Origin: Ashinkailepas kermadecensis
Taxonomy: Eukaryota; Arthropoda; Thecostraca; Neolepadidae
Reading direction: 5' to 3'
Assembly (NCBI GenBank): GCA_034440615.1
Contig: JAOTOM010003827.1
Coordinates: 62,001-126,000, forward strand
Length of the DNA: 64,000 nucleotides
Part shown: in pieces, positions 1 through 10,900 of the stretch
How positions within the stretch are numbered: the first letter of the stretch is position 1
Layout: each line of letters begins with the position of its first letter
Made by a program: the position numbers and the translations under genes
The notes under the pieces: generated by a model
Seen by the model: the letters and a program-made list of their open reading frames with translations, nothing else
Databases searched by the model: none
What the model was told of the DNA's origin: nothing

Positions 1-241
1 CCTCCCTTTGACGACACATCTGCATATAGTCATAAATAACACAGGAGGCCATCTATCTACCCACTTATCCCATTGTCTAGCACCGTCTAATCCCGCGCCA
101 ACAGGGTTCTGCTGATGGTATTCAATGGCTTGGCAGATCTGTCTCGGGCGGTGGAATCTTTTGTCATCACCCGGCAACCAGTTTTGTATATGCGAAATGG
201 ATTGTCGCAAATAGGTAACCCTATTTGCGCAAAAGGTAGCT

Positions 242-769
242 GAGGATAGAGAGGGGGAGGTTTTAGTTATAGGGGACTCAAGAGTTAGGTACGTGGACCA
301 TACTTTTTGTAGCAGGAACCCCAACAAACGGATTCGTGTTTGCTTCCCAGGGGCCCAGGTAAAGGATGTTGGTGATAGGATAGAAGGAGTAATGAAGGGT
401 AGTGGAGAGAGCACAACGGTAATTGTGCAGGTTGGTGTAAATGATGTAGGAAAAGCAAAAACAGAGGAAACAATACAAGAGTATAGGGCTTTGATAGGTA
501 GGCTAACTGTAAGTAGGAAACGAGGAATGGTAACATCCATCCTCCCTATGGTTAACGCAAGCATAGAGTGGTACTCAAGGGCCATTGGGCTGAATACCAG
601 GGTGGCCAAGATTTGTAAGGAACTTGGCGTGGGGTTCTTGGATTTGTGGGGGGATTTCTGGGGGAGGACTGAAATGTTTGCATTAGATGGGTTACATTTG
701 AGCAAGAGAGGAGTTGAATTGCTCAGCCATAGGTATGAGGAGGCTCTCAATAGGAAACAGGGAAACTAG
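242..769 (+). CDS. LINE ORF1 C-terminal fragment, SGNH/GDSL esterase-like domain
   Basis: The frame reads from a truncated 5' edge to a TAG at 767-769. It begins with a GDS(R) block (nt 272-283, VLVIGDSRVR), the nucleophile motif of SGNH hydrolases. A mid-domain VGVNDVGK block (around nt 431-454) corresponds to the Gly/Asn oxyanion block, and DGLHLSKRG near nt 686-712 is the catalytic Asp-x-x-His block. All three expected motifs are present. CR1-group elements are known to carry such an esterase domain in ORF1p, where it is thought to help the RNP interact with membranes or lipids. No initiator ATG is present because the 5' part is missing. The frame is open across the start of ORF2, which uses a different frame. 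Confidence 0.8.
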   Translation, partial: EDREGEVLVIGDSRVRYVDHTFCSRNPNKRIRVCFPGAQVKDVGDRIEGVMKGSGESTTVIVQVGVNDVGKAKTEETIQEYRALIGRLTVSRKRGMVTSILPMVNASIEWYSRAIGLNTRVAKICKELGVGFLDLWGDFWGRTEMFALDGLHLSKRGVELLSHRYEEALNRKQGN

Positions 770-894
770 GCAGGTCATGGGGGGATGTAGCTGATAGAGA
801 GAGAAGTCTTGCAAACAAGGGAAGGAATGGTTTATCATGTTTTTACGCCAATGCCAGAAGTGTTAGGAACAAAATTGGGGAACTGCATGCTTAT

Positions 895-3156
895 ATGTTG
901 TCTGAAAAGCTAGATTTGGTATGCATAACAGAGGCATGGGTTAATGAAAGCATTTTTGGAGACAACTTGCAAGAATTCGAATTGACAGGCTACAACATGC
1001 ATGCTTATCAAAGGCAGGCAAGGATAGGAGGAGGTATACTGTTGTATGTCAGACAAGAAATGAAATGTCATTCCATAGAAGATAGTGTACATGATGAAGG
1101 TGTAGAATCCTTGTGGTTAGATATCATTCTGAAAAATGGAACACAATTTAGGGTTGGGGCATTTTATAGACCTCCAGACCAGAATGAAAACACGGACAGG
1201 TTGATGCAGGAAGAGATAAGTAGGAGAGTAAAGGAGAGAACTGTTTTGTTGGGGGATTTCAACATAACAGGATTGGGAAGCAAAACTATAGGTCTAAACA
1301 AATCGGGAAGAAGCTTCATGGATTGTTTTGAGGAGAATTTGTTTTTTCAAATGATACATGAACCTACAAGGGAAAATGAAATATTAGATCTTGTGCTTAC
1401 TAATGAGGAAAATTTTGTACAAAATGTGAACATAGGAGAGACTTTGGGTAATAGTGATCACAACATTATACGCTTCTCATTGTATGTTGGAAATGTAGGA
1501 ACCAATAAGACATTGATTCCTAATTTTGCTAAAGGGAATTACAATGAGTTCAGGATCTTCCTGAATGAAATTGATTGGGAAGACTTATTGAAAGGCTTAG
1601 ATGCTTATGAAATGTGGAGAATGATAAAATATAAACTATTTCAAGGTCAGGATAGGTTCATTCCCAATAGGCAAATTAGATTAACCAGGGTTCAGCTCCC
1701 TTCATGGCTGACCAGGGAAGTAAAGCATTTACTGGAGTCAAAGAAGCAGGCATTCAAGAAACTAAAATATGCTAACTCTGAGGTAAACCTCAAATCATAT
1801 CAAATAGCTAGAAATAAAGTTAGGAGGTGTGTTAGGGCATCTAAAAGACTGGCTGAAATCAAATTAGCTCGGGAATGTTCGGCAGGTAATGCTAAGAGAT
1901 TCTTTAGTTTCTACAAATTTAAGGCTAAAAAGTGTGGTGTAGGACCACTGGAGGTAGATGGGGAATTAGTGGTTGATGATTGTGATATTGTGGAATCCTT
2001 AAGCAAGCAATTCTCATCAGTCTTTACTCAGGATAATTCTGGTAGAATAGAAACAACTGAATCATATGCCATGACAGGTGATAGGTTGGAGTATCTTACG
2101 ATAACTACAGAAGCTGTAGAAAAGCAGTTGCAGAATATAAAGCCTAATAAAGCTTCTGGACCAGATGATATATATGCTAGGGTCTTAGTAGAGTGTGCTA
2201 AAGCTTTAGCAGTTCCTCTAGGTATACTTTTCAGGCGGTCTATGGAATACTCTGAAGTGCCTGAAGATTGGAGAAATGCAAATGTAGTTCCAATTTTCAA
2301 AAAGGGAAGTATGAAGTGTGTAGGGAACTACAGGCCAGTCAGTTTGACCTCAATAGTTTGCAAGGTACTAGAAAAACTGGTTAAACAGAATGTTCAGATT
2401 CATCTTGATAGGCACAATCTTTTAAGGGATACTCAACATGGATTTAGATCTCGAAGGTCTTGTTTAACTAACCTTTTGGAGTTCATGGAGTATGTTACTA
2501 AAGAAGTAGACAATCAAAACAGGATGGATGTTGTGTACTTGGACTTTAGCAAAGCTTTTGATAAAGTTCCACATAGGAGGCTAATTCATCAACTACAGCA
2601 ACATGGGATTGTTGGAAACAGGGCACTCAGAATGCTGGGACTCATTAATAGAAGTGTGATGTATAAGAGCAAGGAAGTCATGAAAAAACTGTACTTAGCA
2701 TATGTGCGACCCCACTTGGAATATTCTGTGCAAGCTTGGAGCCCCTACCTAGAAAAAGATATATACAAGTTAGAAAGAGTGCAACGCAAAGCAACTAAAC
2801 TCATCAGTGGACTAGGTAGCTTAGAATATGGAGAAAGGCTTGTGGCATTAGATATGTACTCACTCAAGTATAGGAGATTAAGGGGGGACATGATTGAAAT
2901 GTACAAAATTGTTAAAGGACTAGATCAGGTCAATTTAAATGGTGCTCTTCAGTTTAAAGTATCACACAGGGGTCACCAACTCAGGTTAGACAAGTTGAGG
3001 TGTAGGACAGTTAAGCGACAGCAGGTCTTCAGTCAAAGGGTTGTTGATCAGTGGAATGGGCTGCCTGCTGATGTTGTGGGGAGTTCCTCATTGAATGTAT
3101 TTAAAAGTAGGGTGGACAAATTTTTTAGGCAGGAAAATCATGTTTTTGATTTCTAA
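895..3156 (+). CDS. LINE ORF2: AP-endonuclease plus reverse transcriptase with RT catalytic core deleted
   Basis: Counting from the first ATG (753 codons; the frame is open back to about nt 763, so the true start may be upstream), residues 1-195 are the APE endonuclease. It shows CITEAW with the metal-binding Glu, LLGDFNI near residue 120 and NSDHN near residue 188. RT follows: NKASGPDDI (nt about 2146), NYRPVSLTS, QHGFRSRRSC and the first catalytic Asp block YLDFSKAFDKVPHR (nt about 2537-2578). The frame then jumps, near nt 2610-2625, from HGIVGN straight to RMLGLINRS. The Y/FADD catalytic block, the fingers/palm remainder and the GVPQGS block are all missing (roughly 130 residues by comparison with the family). 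The thumb/C-terminal segment YVRPHLEYSVQAW and the FFxQRVVxxWNxLP-type tail are kept. The deletion is in frame and no stop was introduced, but reverse transcription should be impossible. Confidence 0.9.
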   Translation: MLSEKLDLVCITEAWVNESIFGDNLQEFELTGYNMHAYQRQARIGGGILLYVRQEMKCHSIEDSVHDEGVESLWLDIILKNGTQFRVGAFYRPPDQNENTDRLMQEEISRRVKERTVLLGDFNITGLGSKTIGLNKSGRSFMDCFEENLFFQMIHEPTRENEILDLVLTNEENFVQNVNIGETLGNSDHNIIRFSLYVGNVGTNKTLIPNFAKGNYNEFRIFLNEIDWEDLLKGLDAYEMWRMIKYKLFQGQDRFIPNRQIRLTRVQLPSWLTREVKHLLESKKQAFKKLKYANSEVNLKSYQIARNKVRRCVRASKRLAEIKLARECSAGNAKRFFSFYKFKAKKCGVGPLEVDGELVVDDCDIVESLSKQFSSVFTQDNSGRIETTESYAMTGDRLEYLTITTEAVEKQLQNIKPNKASGPDDIYARVLVECAKALAVPLGILFRRSMEYSEVPEDWRNANVVPIFKKGSMKCVGNYRPVSLTSIVCKVLEKLVKQNVQIHLDRHNLLRDTQHGFRSRRSCLTNLLEFMEYVTKEVDNQNRMDVVYLDFSKAFDKVPHRRLIHQLQQHGIVGNRALRMLGLINRSVMYKSKEVMKKLYLAYVRPHLEYSVQAWSPYLEKDIYKLERVQRKATKLISGLGSLEYGERLVALDMYSLKYRRLRGDMIEMYKIVKGLDQVNLNGALQFKVSHRGHQLRLDKLRCRTVKRQQVFSQRVVDQWNGLPADVVGSSSLNVFKSRVDKFFRQENHVFDF

Positions 3157-3463
3157 TTTGGATGGAGGGGATAATATTTATGTTAAATGTGCACGGCACA
3201 GACCCCTTTAAGCAGGGGCTATGGTAGCACAATGGGTATGATGGGAGGAGCTTGCAATTGTTGAGGGTGTTATGCAATAGCAAGTGGATGATGCTAGATA
3301 GGCTGGGATATATAGCTTCCTAGGAACTTAGGATTAGGGATTGATTGCGGTGAGAATATGTACATTTCTAGTATCTTTTCTAGATAGGCTTAACCCAGAT
3401 GGGCCCCTGTGGCTCTTATTAAGCCTTAACACTTTATGACTTAACACTTTATGACTTTAACCC
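3157..3463 (+). other. LINE 3' UTR and terminal TTTATGAC-type tail
   Basis: The sequence after the ORF2 stop shares two blocks with the antisense copy at 20.2-20.5 kb: GCACGGCACAGACCCCTTTA, and the block around ATGGGCCCCTGTGGCTCTTA near 3398-3419. It ends with two copies of a CACTTTATGACTT motif. The second copy ends in TTTATGAC repeats too, which defines the family 3' terminus. Confidence 0.75.
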
Positions 3464-4264
3464 ATCTTTCCGTGGGATTTCATCCATGCATTGATTTCAG
3501 TCGACATTTTGAGGAAATTTGACAATGTAACTCGGGTCCGGTCGGCATAGGGAGGAGAACGAACTGATTGATATAAGCAGTGCTTATACATCCATGAACC
3601 CCCAAGTACGGAAACGGCTATGCTTGGCTTATGCTTGTCGCAATATAACAGGATAAATACATTTTCGATGCCGCAATAGTATCAGGATACGATATTATTG
3701 ATACTATGGCGCTATTTGGTAAGCCATACTTCTCGTGCCGGACCACCGGTCGTGATCACACAAATATCATGCATTCTGCAAATGCGAATCCTTGATCCGC
3801 ATTGACTGCCCCGGCTCCAAGCTGTCAATTCCGATAAATTGACCTGTCGGTTGGCAGATTGAATGTCATCGGAGCCGCCCAACACAGTGCGCCAGACAGA
3901 GCGAACCACGTACGTAGCTGGACAACACCTTCAATCGCAGTCACGAGATCGCTCAGTCCTGCAGGTGGGCAGCAAACGGACGGGTGGCTGAACATGGCGG
4001 CTGGTACCAATGCGAGAACGCATTGATGTTGCTTGGCCTCATTGGAAAGATAAGACGATGCGCATCTATATTGAAATATTTAAGGCGTGGTTCGTGACGT
4101 CACATTTGTTATGGGTGGTGCCACTAATATTTTCCATGTAGACAAGCTGTTCTCCGCTGGGGCCTCCTCGTTGATTGCAGGCGTCCTCGAGCGCGGGGCT
4201 CCCTTGATATTTTTCCAGGACTCTTCGTCGGCTTCCTGTTAGAACCCCTGATCTGGGGCCTGTG
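3464..4264. other. No recognised feature
   Basis: Mixed-composition sequence. Only short open frames occur, without recognisable domains or splice-linked partners. Confidence 0.5.
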
Positions 4265-5460
4265 CACAGCATGAGAAGACCTCCTGTGTGGCGTTGGGGG
4301 CTTTTCGTGAATTATATGGGCCTCCTGTGACGACTATCAAACCTCCCGAATCACGGGTCTCCAGACAACATGATGGAGTCTCCTGTCACGACTATCAGGC
4401 CTCCTAGTCACGGGTCTCTAGACAACATGATGGAGTCTCCTGTCATGACTATCAGGCCTCGTCGTCACGGGTCTCCAGACAGGATGGTGGAGTCTCCTGT
4501 CACGATTATCAGGCCTCGTCGTCACGAATCTCCAGACAGCATGATGGAGTCTCCTGCCACGACTATCAGGCATCCTAGTCACGGGTCTCCAGACAGGATG
4601 ATGGAGTCTCCTGTCACGACTATCAGGCCTCCTAGTCACGGGTCTCCAGACAGGATGATGGAGTCTCCTGTCACGACTATCAGGTCTCGTCGTCACGGGT
4701 CTCCAGACAGGATGGTGGAGTCTCCTGTCACGACTATCAGGCCTCGTCGTCACGGGTCTCCAGACAACATGATGGAGTCTCCTGTCACGACTATCAGGTC
4801 TCGTAGTCACGGGCCTCCATGATGGAGTCTCCTGTCACGACTATCAGGCCTCCTAATCACGTGTCTCCAGACAGGATGATGGAGTCTCCTGTCACGACTA
4901 TCAGGCCTCCTAGTCACGGGTCTCCAGACAGGATGATGGAGTCTCCTGTCACGACTATCAGGCCTCCTAGTCACGGGTTTCCAGACAGGATGATGGAGTC
5001 TCCTGTCACGACTATCAGGCCTCCTAGTCACGGGTCTCCAGACAGGATGATGGAGTCTCCTGTTACGACTATCGGACAACCTAGTCACGGATCTCCAGAC
5101 AACGTGATGGATTCTCCTGTCTGGTTTTAAAGCGTTTTCGTCAGCTCTTGACGTCTCCTGTCAATACTACTGGACTTCCCATTATTGGACCTCCGGACAT
5201 CACAGGATCCCCTGTCGGGTCTTGAGGAATTCTCGTCACCTCTGCGCAGAGGTCTTCCATGAATACCAATGAGCCTCCTGTTCTTGGGTCTCCGAATAGC
5301 ATCTCCGGCCCCTTACCTGATGTTGGGATCTGTTCGTGACCTTTGGGGGTCTCCTGTCAAGAATAATAGACCTCCTTCCCTGGAGTCTCGGGACAGCATG
5401 GTGCTGCCTTCCGTTGGGTGTTGGAGCGTCTTCGTGAACTCTGTAAGTTTCCTGTTAATA
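4265..5460. repeat. 57-bp minisatellite with decayed edges
   Basis: A core of about 13 tidy 57-bp units runs from about 4370 to 5110; each carries ATGGAGTCTCCTGTCACGAC and later GGGTCTCCAGACA. Recognisable but degenerate units continue outward on both sides (4265-4369 and 5111-5460). Because 57 is divisible by three, open frames run on both strands (a 19-residue period); these are artefacts. Confidence 0.9.
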
Positions 5461-5576
5461 TTGTTGTTGTTGATGTTAGATCCGCATCCACGAGTTGGGC
5501 CGTAGGCGGCGCCACGCTGTCCGCTGTTACGCTCACACCCTCAGTCCTCAACAGTGACTACACTCGACACCCCTGG

Positions 5577-5805
5577 CCGTGGCCCGTCCCGACCCGTCCC
5601 GACCCGACCCGACCCGACCCGTCCCGACCCGACCCGTCCCGACCCGACCCGTCCCGACCCGACCCGTCCCGACCTGACCCGTCCCGACCCGACCCGACCC
5701 GACCCGTCCCGTCCCGACCCGACCCGTCCCGTCCCGACCCGACCCGACCTGACCCGACCTGACCCGACCCGACCCGTCCCGTCCCGACCCGACCCGACCC
5801 GACCA
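5577..5805. repeat. Pentanucleotide array (GACCC/GTCCC)n
   Basis: About 45 units of a 5-bp repeat alternate irregularly between GACCC and GTCCC, with a few GACCT. Extreme strand asymmetry (C-rich top strand) gives PTRPD-type reading frames on the top strand and VGSGR-type frames on the bottom strand, which should not be annotated as proteins. Confidence 0.95.
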
Positions 5806-6169
5806 AGGCCACAACTAATGAGGCCTCCGCCAGCCTGTGGGTCGTGGAGTCTTGAATTTCAAAGCCCAGGCTGGAGCCCAGCCCGGGCCTAGCCCGCGAG
5901 CCCATGGGCCGTCTCGGCCCGTCGCGAACACTCCTTTTCATGCTTTCGGATTTCCGAAATCTTACGGTGGGAAAAAGATATACCCCCATTTCACGATAGG
6001 CTATTCTCCCTGTCCTCCACCTCCCATTCCCTCCCCTCCCCCGAAGGCGCCGCCCGTGACTGATGTGACAACATAACAATGTGTTGTTTGTCTACGACAT
6101 AAAACTCGTGTTATTTGGGCAACACCTGCTATATTCCCAGAAATATGGACATCCGGTGGGTGGAACTTC
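5806..6169. other. No recognised gene
   Basis: GC-rich then mixed sequence between two arrays. No domain or splice-linked exon recognised. Confidence 0.4.
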
Positions 6170-6200
6170 CAGCGAGTCTGTTTACACAACAGACTCGCTG
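6170..6200. repeat. Perfect 13-bp inverted repeat, 5-nt loop
   Basis: CAGCGAGTCTGTT (6170-6182) is mirrored by AACAGACTCGCTG (6188-6200) around TACAC. It sits directly before the 44-bp array. Confidence 0.85.
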
Positions 6201-6206
6201 TGTAAG

Positions 6207-6838
6207 TCAGCCAGTCCGTCGCGACTGGCTCATGTCACGCGACAGCCCGTCCGTGACATGGCTGTCGACTGGCTCATGTCACGCGACAGCCAGTCCGTGA
6301 CATGGCTGTCGACTGGCTCATGTCACGCGACAGCCAGTCCGTGACATGGCTGTCGACTGGCTCATGTCACGCGACAGCCAGTCCGTGACATGGCTGTCGA
6401 CTGGCTCATGGCACGCGACAGCCAGTCCGTGACATGGCTGTCGACTGGCTCATGTCACGCGACAGCCAGTCCGTGACATGGCTGTCGACTGGCTCATGTC
6501 ACGCGACAGCCAGTCCGTGACATGGCTGTCGACTGGCTCATGTCACGCGACAGCCAGTCCGTGACATGGCTGTCGACTGGCTCATGTCACGCGACAGCCA
6601 GTCCGTGACATGGCTGTCGACTGGCTCATGTCACGCGACAGCCAGTCCGTGACATGGCTGTCGACTGGCTCATGTCACGCGACAGCCAGTCCGTGACATG
6701 GCTGTCGACTGGCTCTGTCACGCGACAGCCAGTCCGTGACATGGCTGTCGACTGGCTCATGTCACGCGACAGCCAGTCCGTGACATGGCTGTCGACTGGC
6801 TCATGTCACACGACAGCCAGTCCGTGACATGGCTGTCG
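6207..6838. repeat. 44-bp satellite of self-complementary units
   Basis: About 14 nearly identical 44-bp units. Each has two overlapping inverted repeats: GACAGCCA with TGGCTGTC, and ATGTCACG with CGTGACAT, so each unit can form alternative hairpins. Only a few substitutions (CATGGCAC for CATGTCAC, one CAT deletion, one CACA variant) separate the units. Confidence 0.92.
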
Positions 6839-7299
6839 CGGACCTTACGTTCCCCACACGAGGTGTAGTGTTGTCACCACTGCGTACTTTGTTGGGGAGC
6901 TTGCGACGGAACATGACAAATGTCATAATGTTCCACTGATTTTGCCAATGCATGGCGGTAATGGAATGTATGCACGGGATCCATGCATGAGCCCCGAGTT
7001 CTACAGCTGACGAACAAAAAAGCATGTTCATCAGAAGGAAGATGTTGCAATCTTTTGCTGATAAAAAAAATATAGCCGTTATGATGACATACTATTAACC
7101 AGTCAAGATGTAACAGCCTCTTTGCAGAAGAGAAACACAACACAAATGAAGTGCGACTTTCGCACCACATAGATTCTGTTTTTGCCTGTTTGTTGGAGTA
7201 TCTTTTAATGAGTTATTTACGTTTCTCCTCATATATTTATATCTCTATTTAAATTAGGTGGCAGTGTGCATGCGCGAGTGACGGCTACCCTTGGGTGAC
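6839..7299. other. No recognised feature
   Basis: AT-leaning sequence between two arrays. No domain-bearing frame on either strand. Confidence 0.45.
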
Positions 7300-7905
7300 C
7301 AGACTAGCCACCACACTAGCCACTGTCCACCGCTGGGTCGGAGGCACATTTCCCTGGCTGCATCTCTGACCAGATAAACCACCACAATAACCACTGACGA
7401 CTGCTGGGGTGGGTGACACCTTGCCCTGGCTCTCCACATGGACACCGCTGGGGTGGGTGACACCTTGCCCTGGCTGCATCTCTGACCAGATAAACCACCG
7501 CAATAACCACTGACGACTGCTGGGGTGGGTGGTACCTTCCCTGGGTTCTGACAGTTGGCTACATAACCACTGACGACTGCTGGGGTGGGTGTCTGCATCT
7601 CTGGCCAGAATTGGCTACCACAATAACCACTGACGACTGCTGGGGTGGGTGGCACCTTGCCCTGGCTGCATCTCTGACCAGATAAACCACCGCAATAACC
7701 ACTGACGACTGCTGGGGTGGGTGGCACCTTGCCCTGGCTGCATCTCTGACCAGATAAACCACCGCAATAACCACTGACGACTGCTGGGGTGGGTGGCACC
7801 TTGCCCTGGCTGCATCTCTGACCAGAATAAACCACCACAATAACCACTGACGACTGCTGGGGTGGGTGGCACCTTGCCCTGGCTGCATCTCTGGCCAGAA
7901 TTGGC
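7300..7905. repeat. 72-bp minisatellite
   Basis: Seven to eight copies of a 72-bp unit containing CTGCATCTCTGACCAGA, AACCACTGACGACTGCTGGG and GGTGGCACCTTGCCCTGG. Three units are shortened by internal deletion. Since 72 is divisible by three, long minus-strand open frames with a 24-residue period appear; they are repeat artefacts. Confidence 0.9.
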
Positions 7906-10900
7906 TATCTGGCAGCGGACGACACGCTGCTCGTGCTGCGCGGAGAGCAGAGTGGCGCTGCGCTTCGCCGCTGCGATAGCATCAACTCATGCACATGCAA
8001 AGGCGCCTCCGGGCACTCGCGTCGCCAGCTACCGGCATTGAGTGGAAATTATACCGGATGGAGGTCATTGAACGAAGCTCCTTGAGGCTCTAGTAGCGCT
8101 GTTGCTTCGACGTGCGTAAGTGACCGTTGCCACGTAGTTAGTTGTGTATTTGCTACGGACACATCCACAGACCATGGTGGCTATTCCCGTTCTCGTCGAA
8201 GTGAGTGAGAGATAAACAGGAATGGGAATATGATAGGCGATAAGACGTAAGGGATGCAAAGCTAAGAGTTGCGACTAGGTAAGGTAAGGATGCTGCAGCT
8301 TGGACGGTGTCAGCCAGCATCGGCGCCAGAGGTGCAACAATGTGCCAACCGGATACCCTCTCTTGGTACGAAAGGCCAGTTTTGCTACCTATCATGTGCC
8401 GCCCTACCTAGTGGAATTATGTATTGAAGTGTACATTCCATCGTACAGTACCGTCACTGAAGATGCAGATCAGCAGGAGCAATTATAAGCAGTGTCTCCA
8501 AATTCATTTTCATTTGGTCGTCACATGCAAACAAAGAGCACCACATTCCCCTATTGAAAACAGTATCCGGAAATTTGGTTGCTCAACAGTGAACAATGAG
8601 GGTGCTGTGAAAAAGGCAGCTAATACTTTCTCAATGTGCCTATGCATACGGGACATACCTATTGATCAGTAATTCTCGATGACCCTTTGTACTGCATCAT
8701 CTTGAGCAGAACCAGATCCCTTTGCCAGAAATCCAGATCCTTTGCCATTTGAAGTCTAGATGCTGCAGATGGTGTCATATCATGCTACAATGTAGGACTA
8801 TGGTGCTGCCTTTATGAATCAACATCAGAGCAGTGCAGCTCTTATCAGCCATAACGCGTTTAAAGGCATTTGATCTCATTCAAAACATATAGTGGAAAAT
8901 ATGTTCCAAGTGGTGGAGGAAGAAGCAACGTCTTAAAAGGTTGCCGTTAAGTGGAGATTTCAGATATTCAGGGCACTAATTGAAGATGTAATTTAAGTAT
9001 GTTTATACCTATTTAATGTATGCAGCTGTAGGAAACAATTGTGGTTATGTGTAACTGCACAGCTGCACCATGGCTGCACTAAGAATGAAGAGCAAGTGGG
9101 ATTAACATGCATTGTATTGCAATGATAAATCACAGTCCCTTGGATGCCACTGATATAGTGAAACACGCTAATACGAGTGAGTGCATTAGCCAAGTTGCAA
9201 ACTTGGCTGTTGCACTCTGACTCTGAATGCTGTTTCAGATGCACATAATAGTAAGTGCATTGACTAAGTTACAAATCTGCTTCAATCATGGGTCGTTTTC
9301 CCAAAAATTTCTTAATTTGGGCACAGTCGTTCCAAGACTTCCCACACATAATCTTCACTGAAGATTAAATTAGGCAATGACTTTTCAGTACATGCAATGC
9401 CAACAAACAAGCATTAAGCAACAAGCAGTCTTCTACACAATACAAGTTGTTCCTCAAAACATAGTAAATGTCCACCACCTCCCCCCCCTCCCCAAAGAAA
9501 AACAGCATATTTGATACTGTTTTGCTAGAATTGCGTACCACATAGCATTGCCAAATGCATCAAACCTACGCTAGTTTCTCAGGCCCATTTGTCTGTATTA
9601 GCTGTTAAAAGGGGCACATAGTACACACTGGTTGGGTAACGAAGATAAAATGAGTAACACCATAGGAGGAATTCGCGCCTACTTGTCCAATAAAAAGTAC
9701 ATGGTACAAGCATGGTTTGTTCATTATTTGTGTTCAAGGGTGGTTTAGCCGATGTGAGAAGTATGGCTAAGTGTCATAAAACCCATTGGTTTTGATATGT
9801 TGGAACCTTTTCTGGGACATTTCAGACCGAGACTGATCTATAAACCATGTGGAGAGGTGAAATAGGTACCTATCAAACTTGGATCCATACATTTTAATGA
9901 GATGGTGCACTTGGTCTGGAAGGGTACCATTTTTCCAAAGGTTAATTTTTTTGTGGGGCACCATCATTGGTATTATTGCATCGTAAGATAACCACGAGAC
10001 AAGTCTTAAATACATTTTACCTCCATGAAGCATACACAGGGGTTAGGTTCGGTTAAGTTACGTTGGGTTATGCTTTTGTTGTATGTTAGAAAACAAAAAC
10101 AAAAAATTGATTAAAAAATATAAATGTTGAGTTTTTCTTCAAAAACACCTCAGGCTAGCTTAGGTTACGTTAGTTCATGTCAGACTTTTAAGTTGAAAAT
10201 TTTCAACAAAAAAATGCTTAGAAATTTTCCATTAAAAAAATATTTCGCTTTCTCGCATGGAAGATTAGGCTAGGTTAGGTTATGTTATGTTATAACTTTT
10301 TATTCATTTTGAGCATTACTTTGCATGCTTTATTACCTAACTCCAAGCCACATTGTGGGTGTTATTTTTCCTCCCAACTGAAAAGTATGCATTTGCAGAT
10401 GAATGAGTGGCCATATCATGTTGAGCACATTCATAAACGTTGCATTAAAAAAGAATCCAAGATCTCAGATATTACCTTAAACAGCAAATTTACCAATTTT
10501 GGGGGCACCATCAACTGAAAAATTCACTCAGCAGGAAGGTACACTTCAGCATCCTGGAGGGGCCGTTTCTAGTTCAAGGGGTGTCACATCTCTATTTGGT
10601 GGATAGATGATAATGCTTCCATTTTCCCCTGGATGTGCCAGTTGTACCTACTTATCCTGGGTAGATACAAAAGCCTAAATTCCTTACAGAGTAGGATGAA
10701 AATGATAAAGGACTGACAATATTTCCAAACCTTAAATATCTGAGGGAGATTCAGCAACATAGATTAAGATAGGTACACAGATTAATGGTCATCCCACTAA
10801 CCCACATTATTTGTGGTACAATATCCTTCCTTTGCACGATAGACAAGGACAAGGCTTCTTTTACAGGCTGGGACACTTTCCTTTGCACGGGTGAATGCGC

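Larger units (their letters stand above)
235..3463 (+). mobile_element. CR1-like non-LTR retrotransposon (LINE), 5'-truncated and internally deleted
   Basis: The element holds an SGNH-esterase-like ORF1 remnant, an ORF2 with apurinic endonuclease and reverse transcriptase parts, and a 3' UTR ending in a short repeat of TTTATGAC. This order (esterase ORF1, APE-RT ORF2, octamer-type 3' tail) is that of CR1-group LINEs. The 5' edge is inferred: the ORF1 frame is closed by a stop at 212-214 and its N-terminal part is absent, so the copy is truncated near 215-245. ORF2 reads without a stop but lacks the RT catalytic core, so this copy cannot mobilise itself. A second, antisense 3' fragment of the same family is at 20183-20570. 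Confidence 0.9.

Noticed and set aside
10040..10290. Interstitial arthropod telomere (TTAGG)n
   Set aside because: Only scattered GGTTAGGTT-like words separated by unrelated AT-rich sequence; no tandem run.
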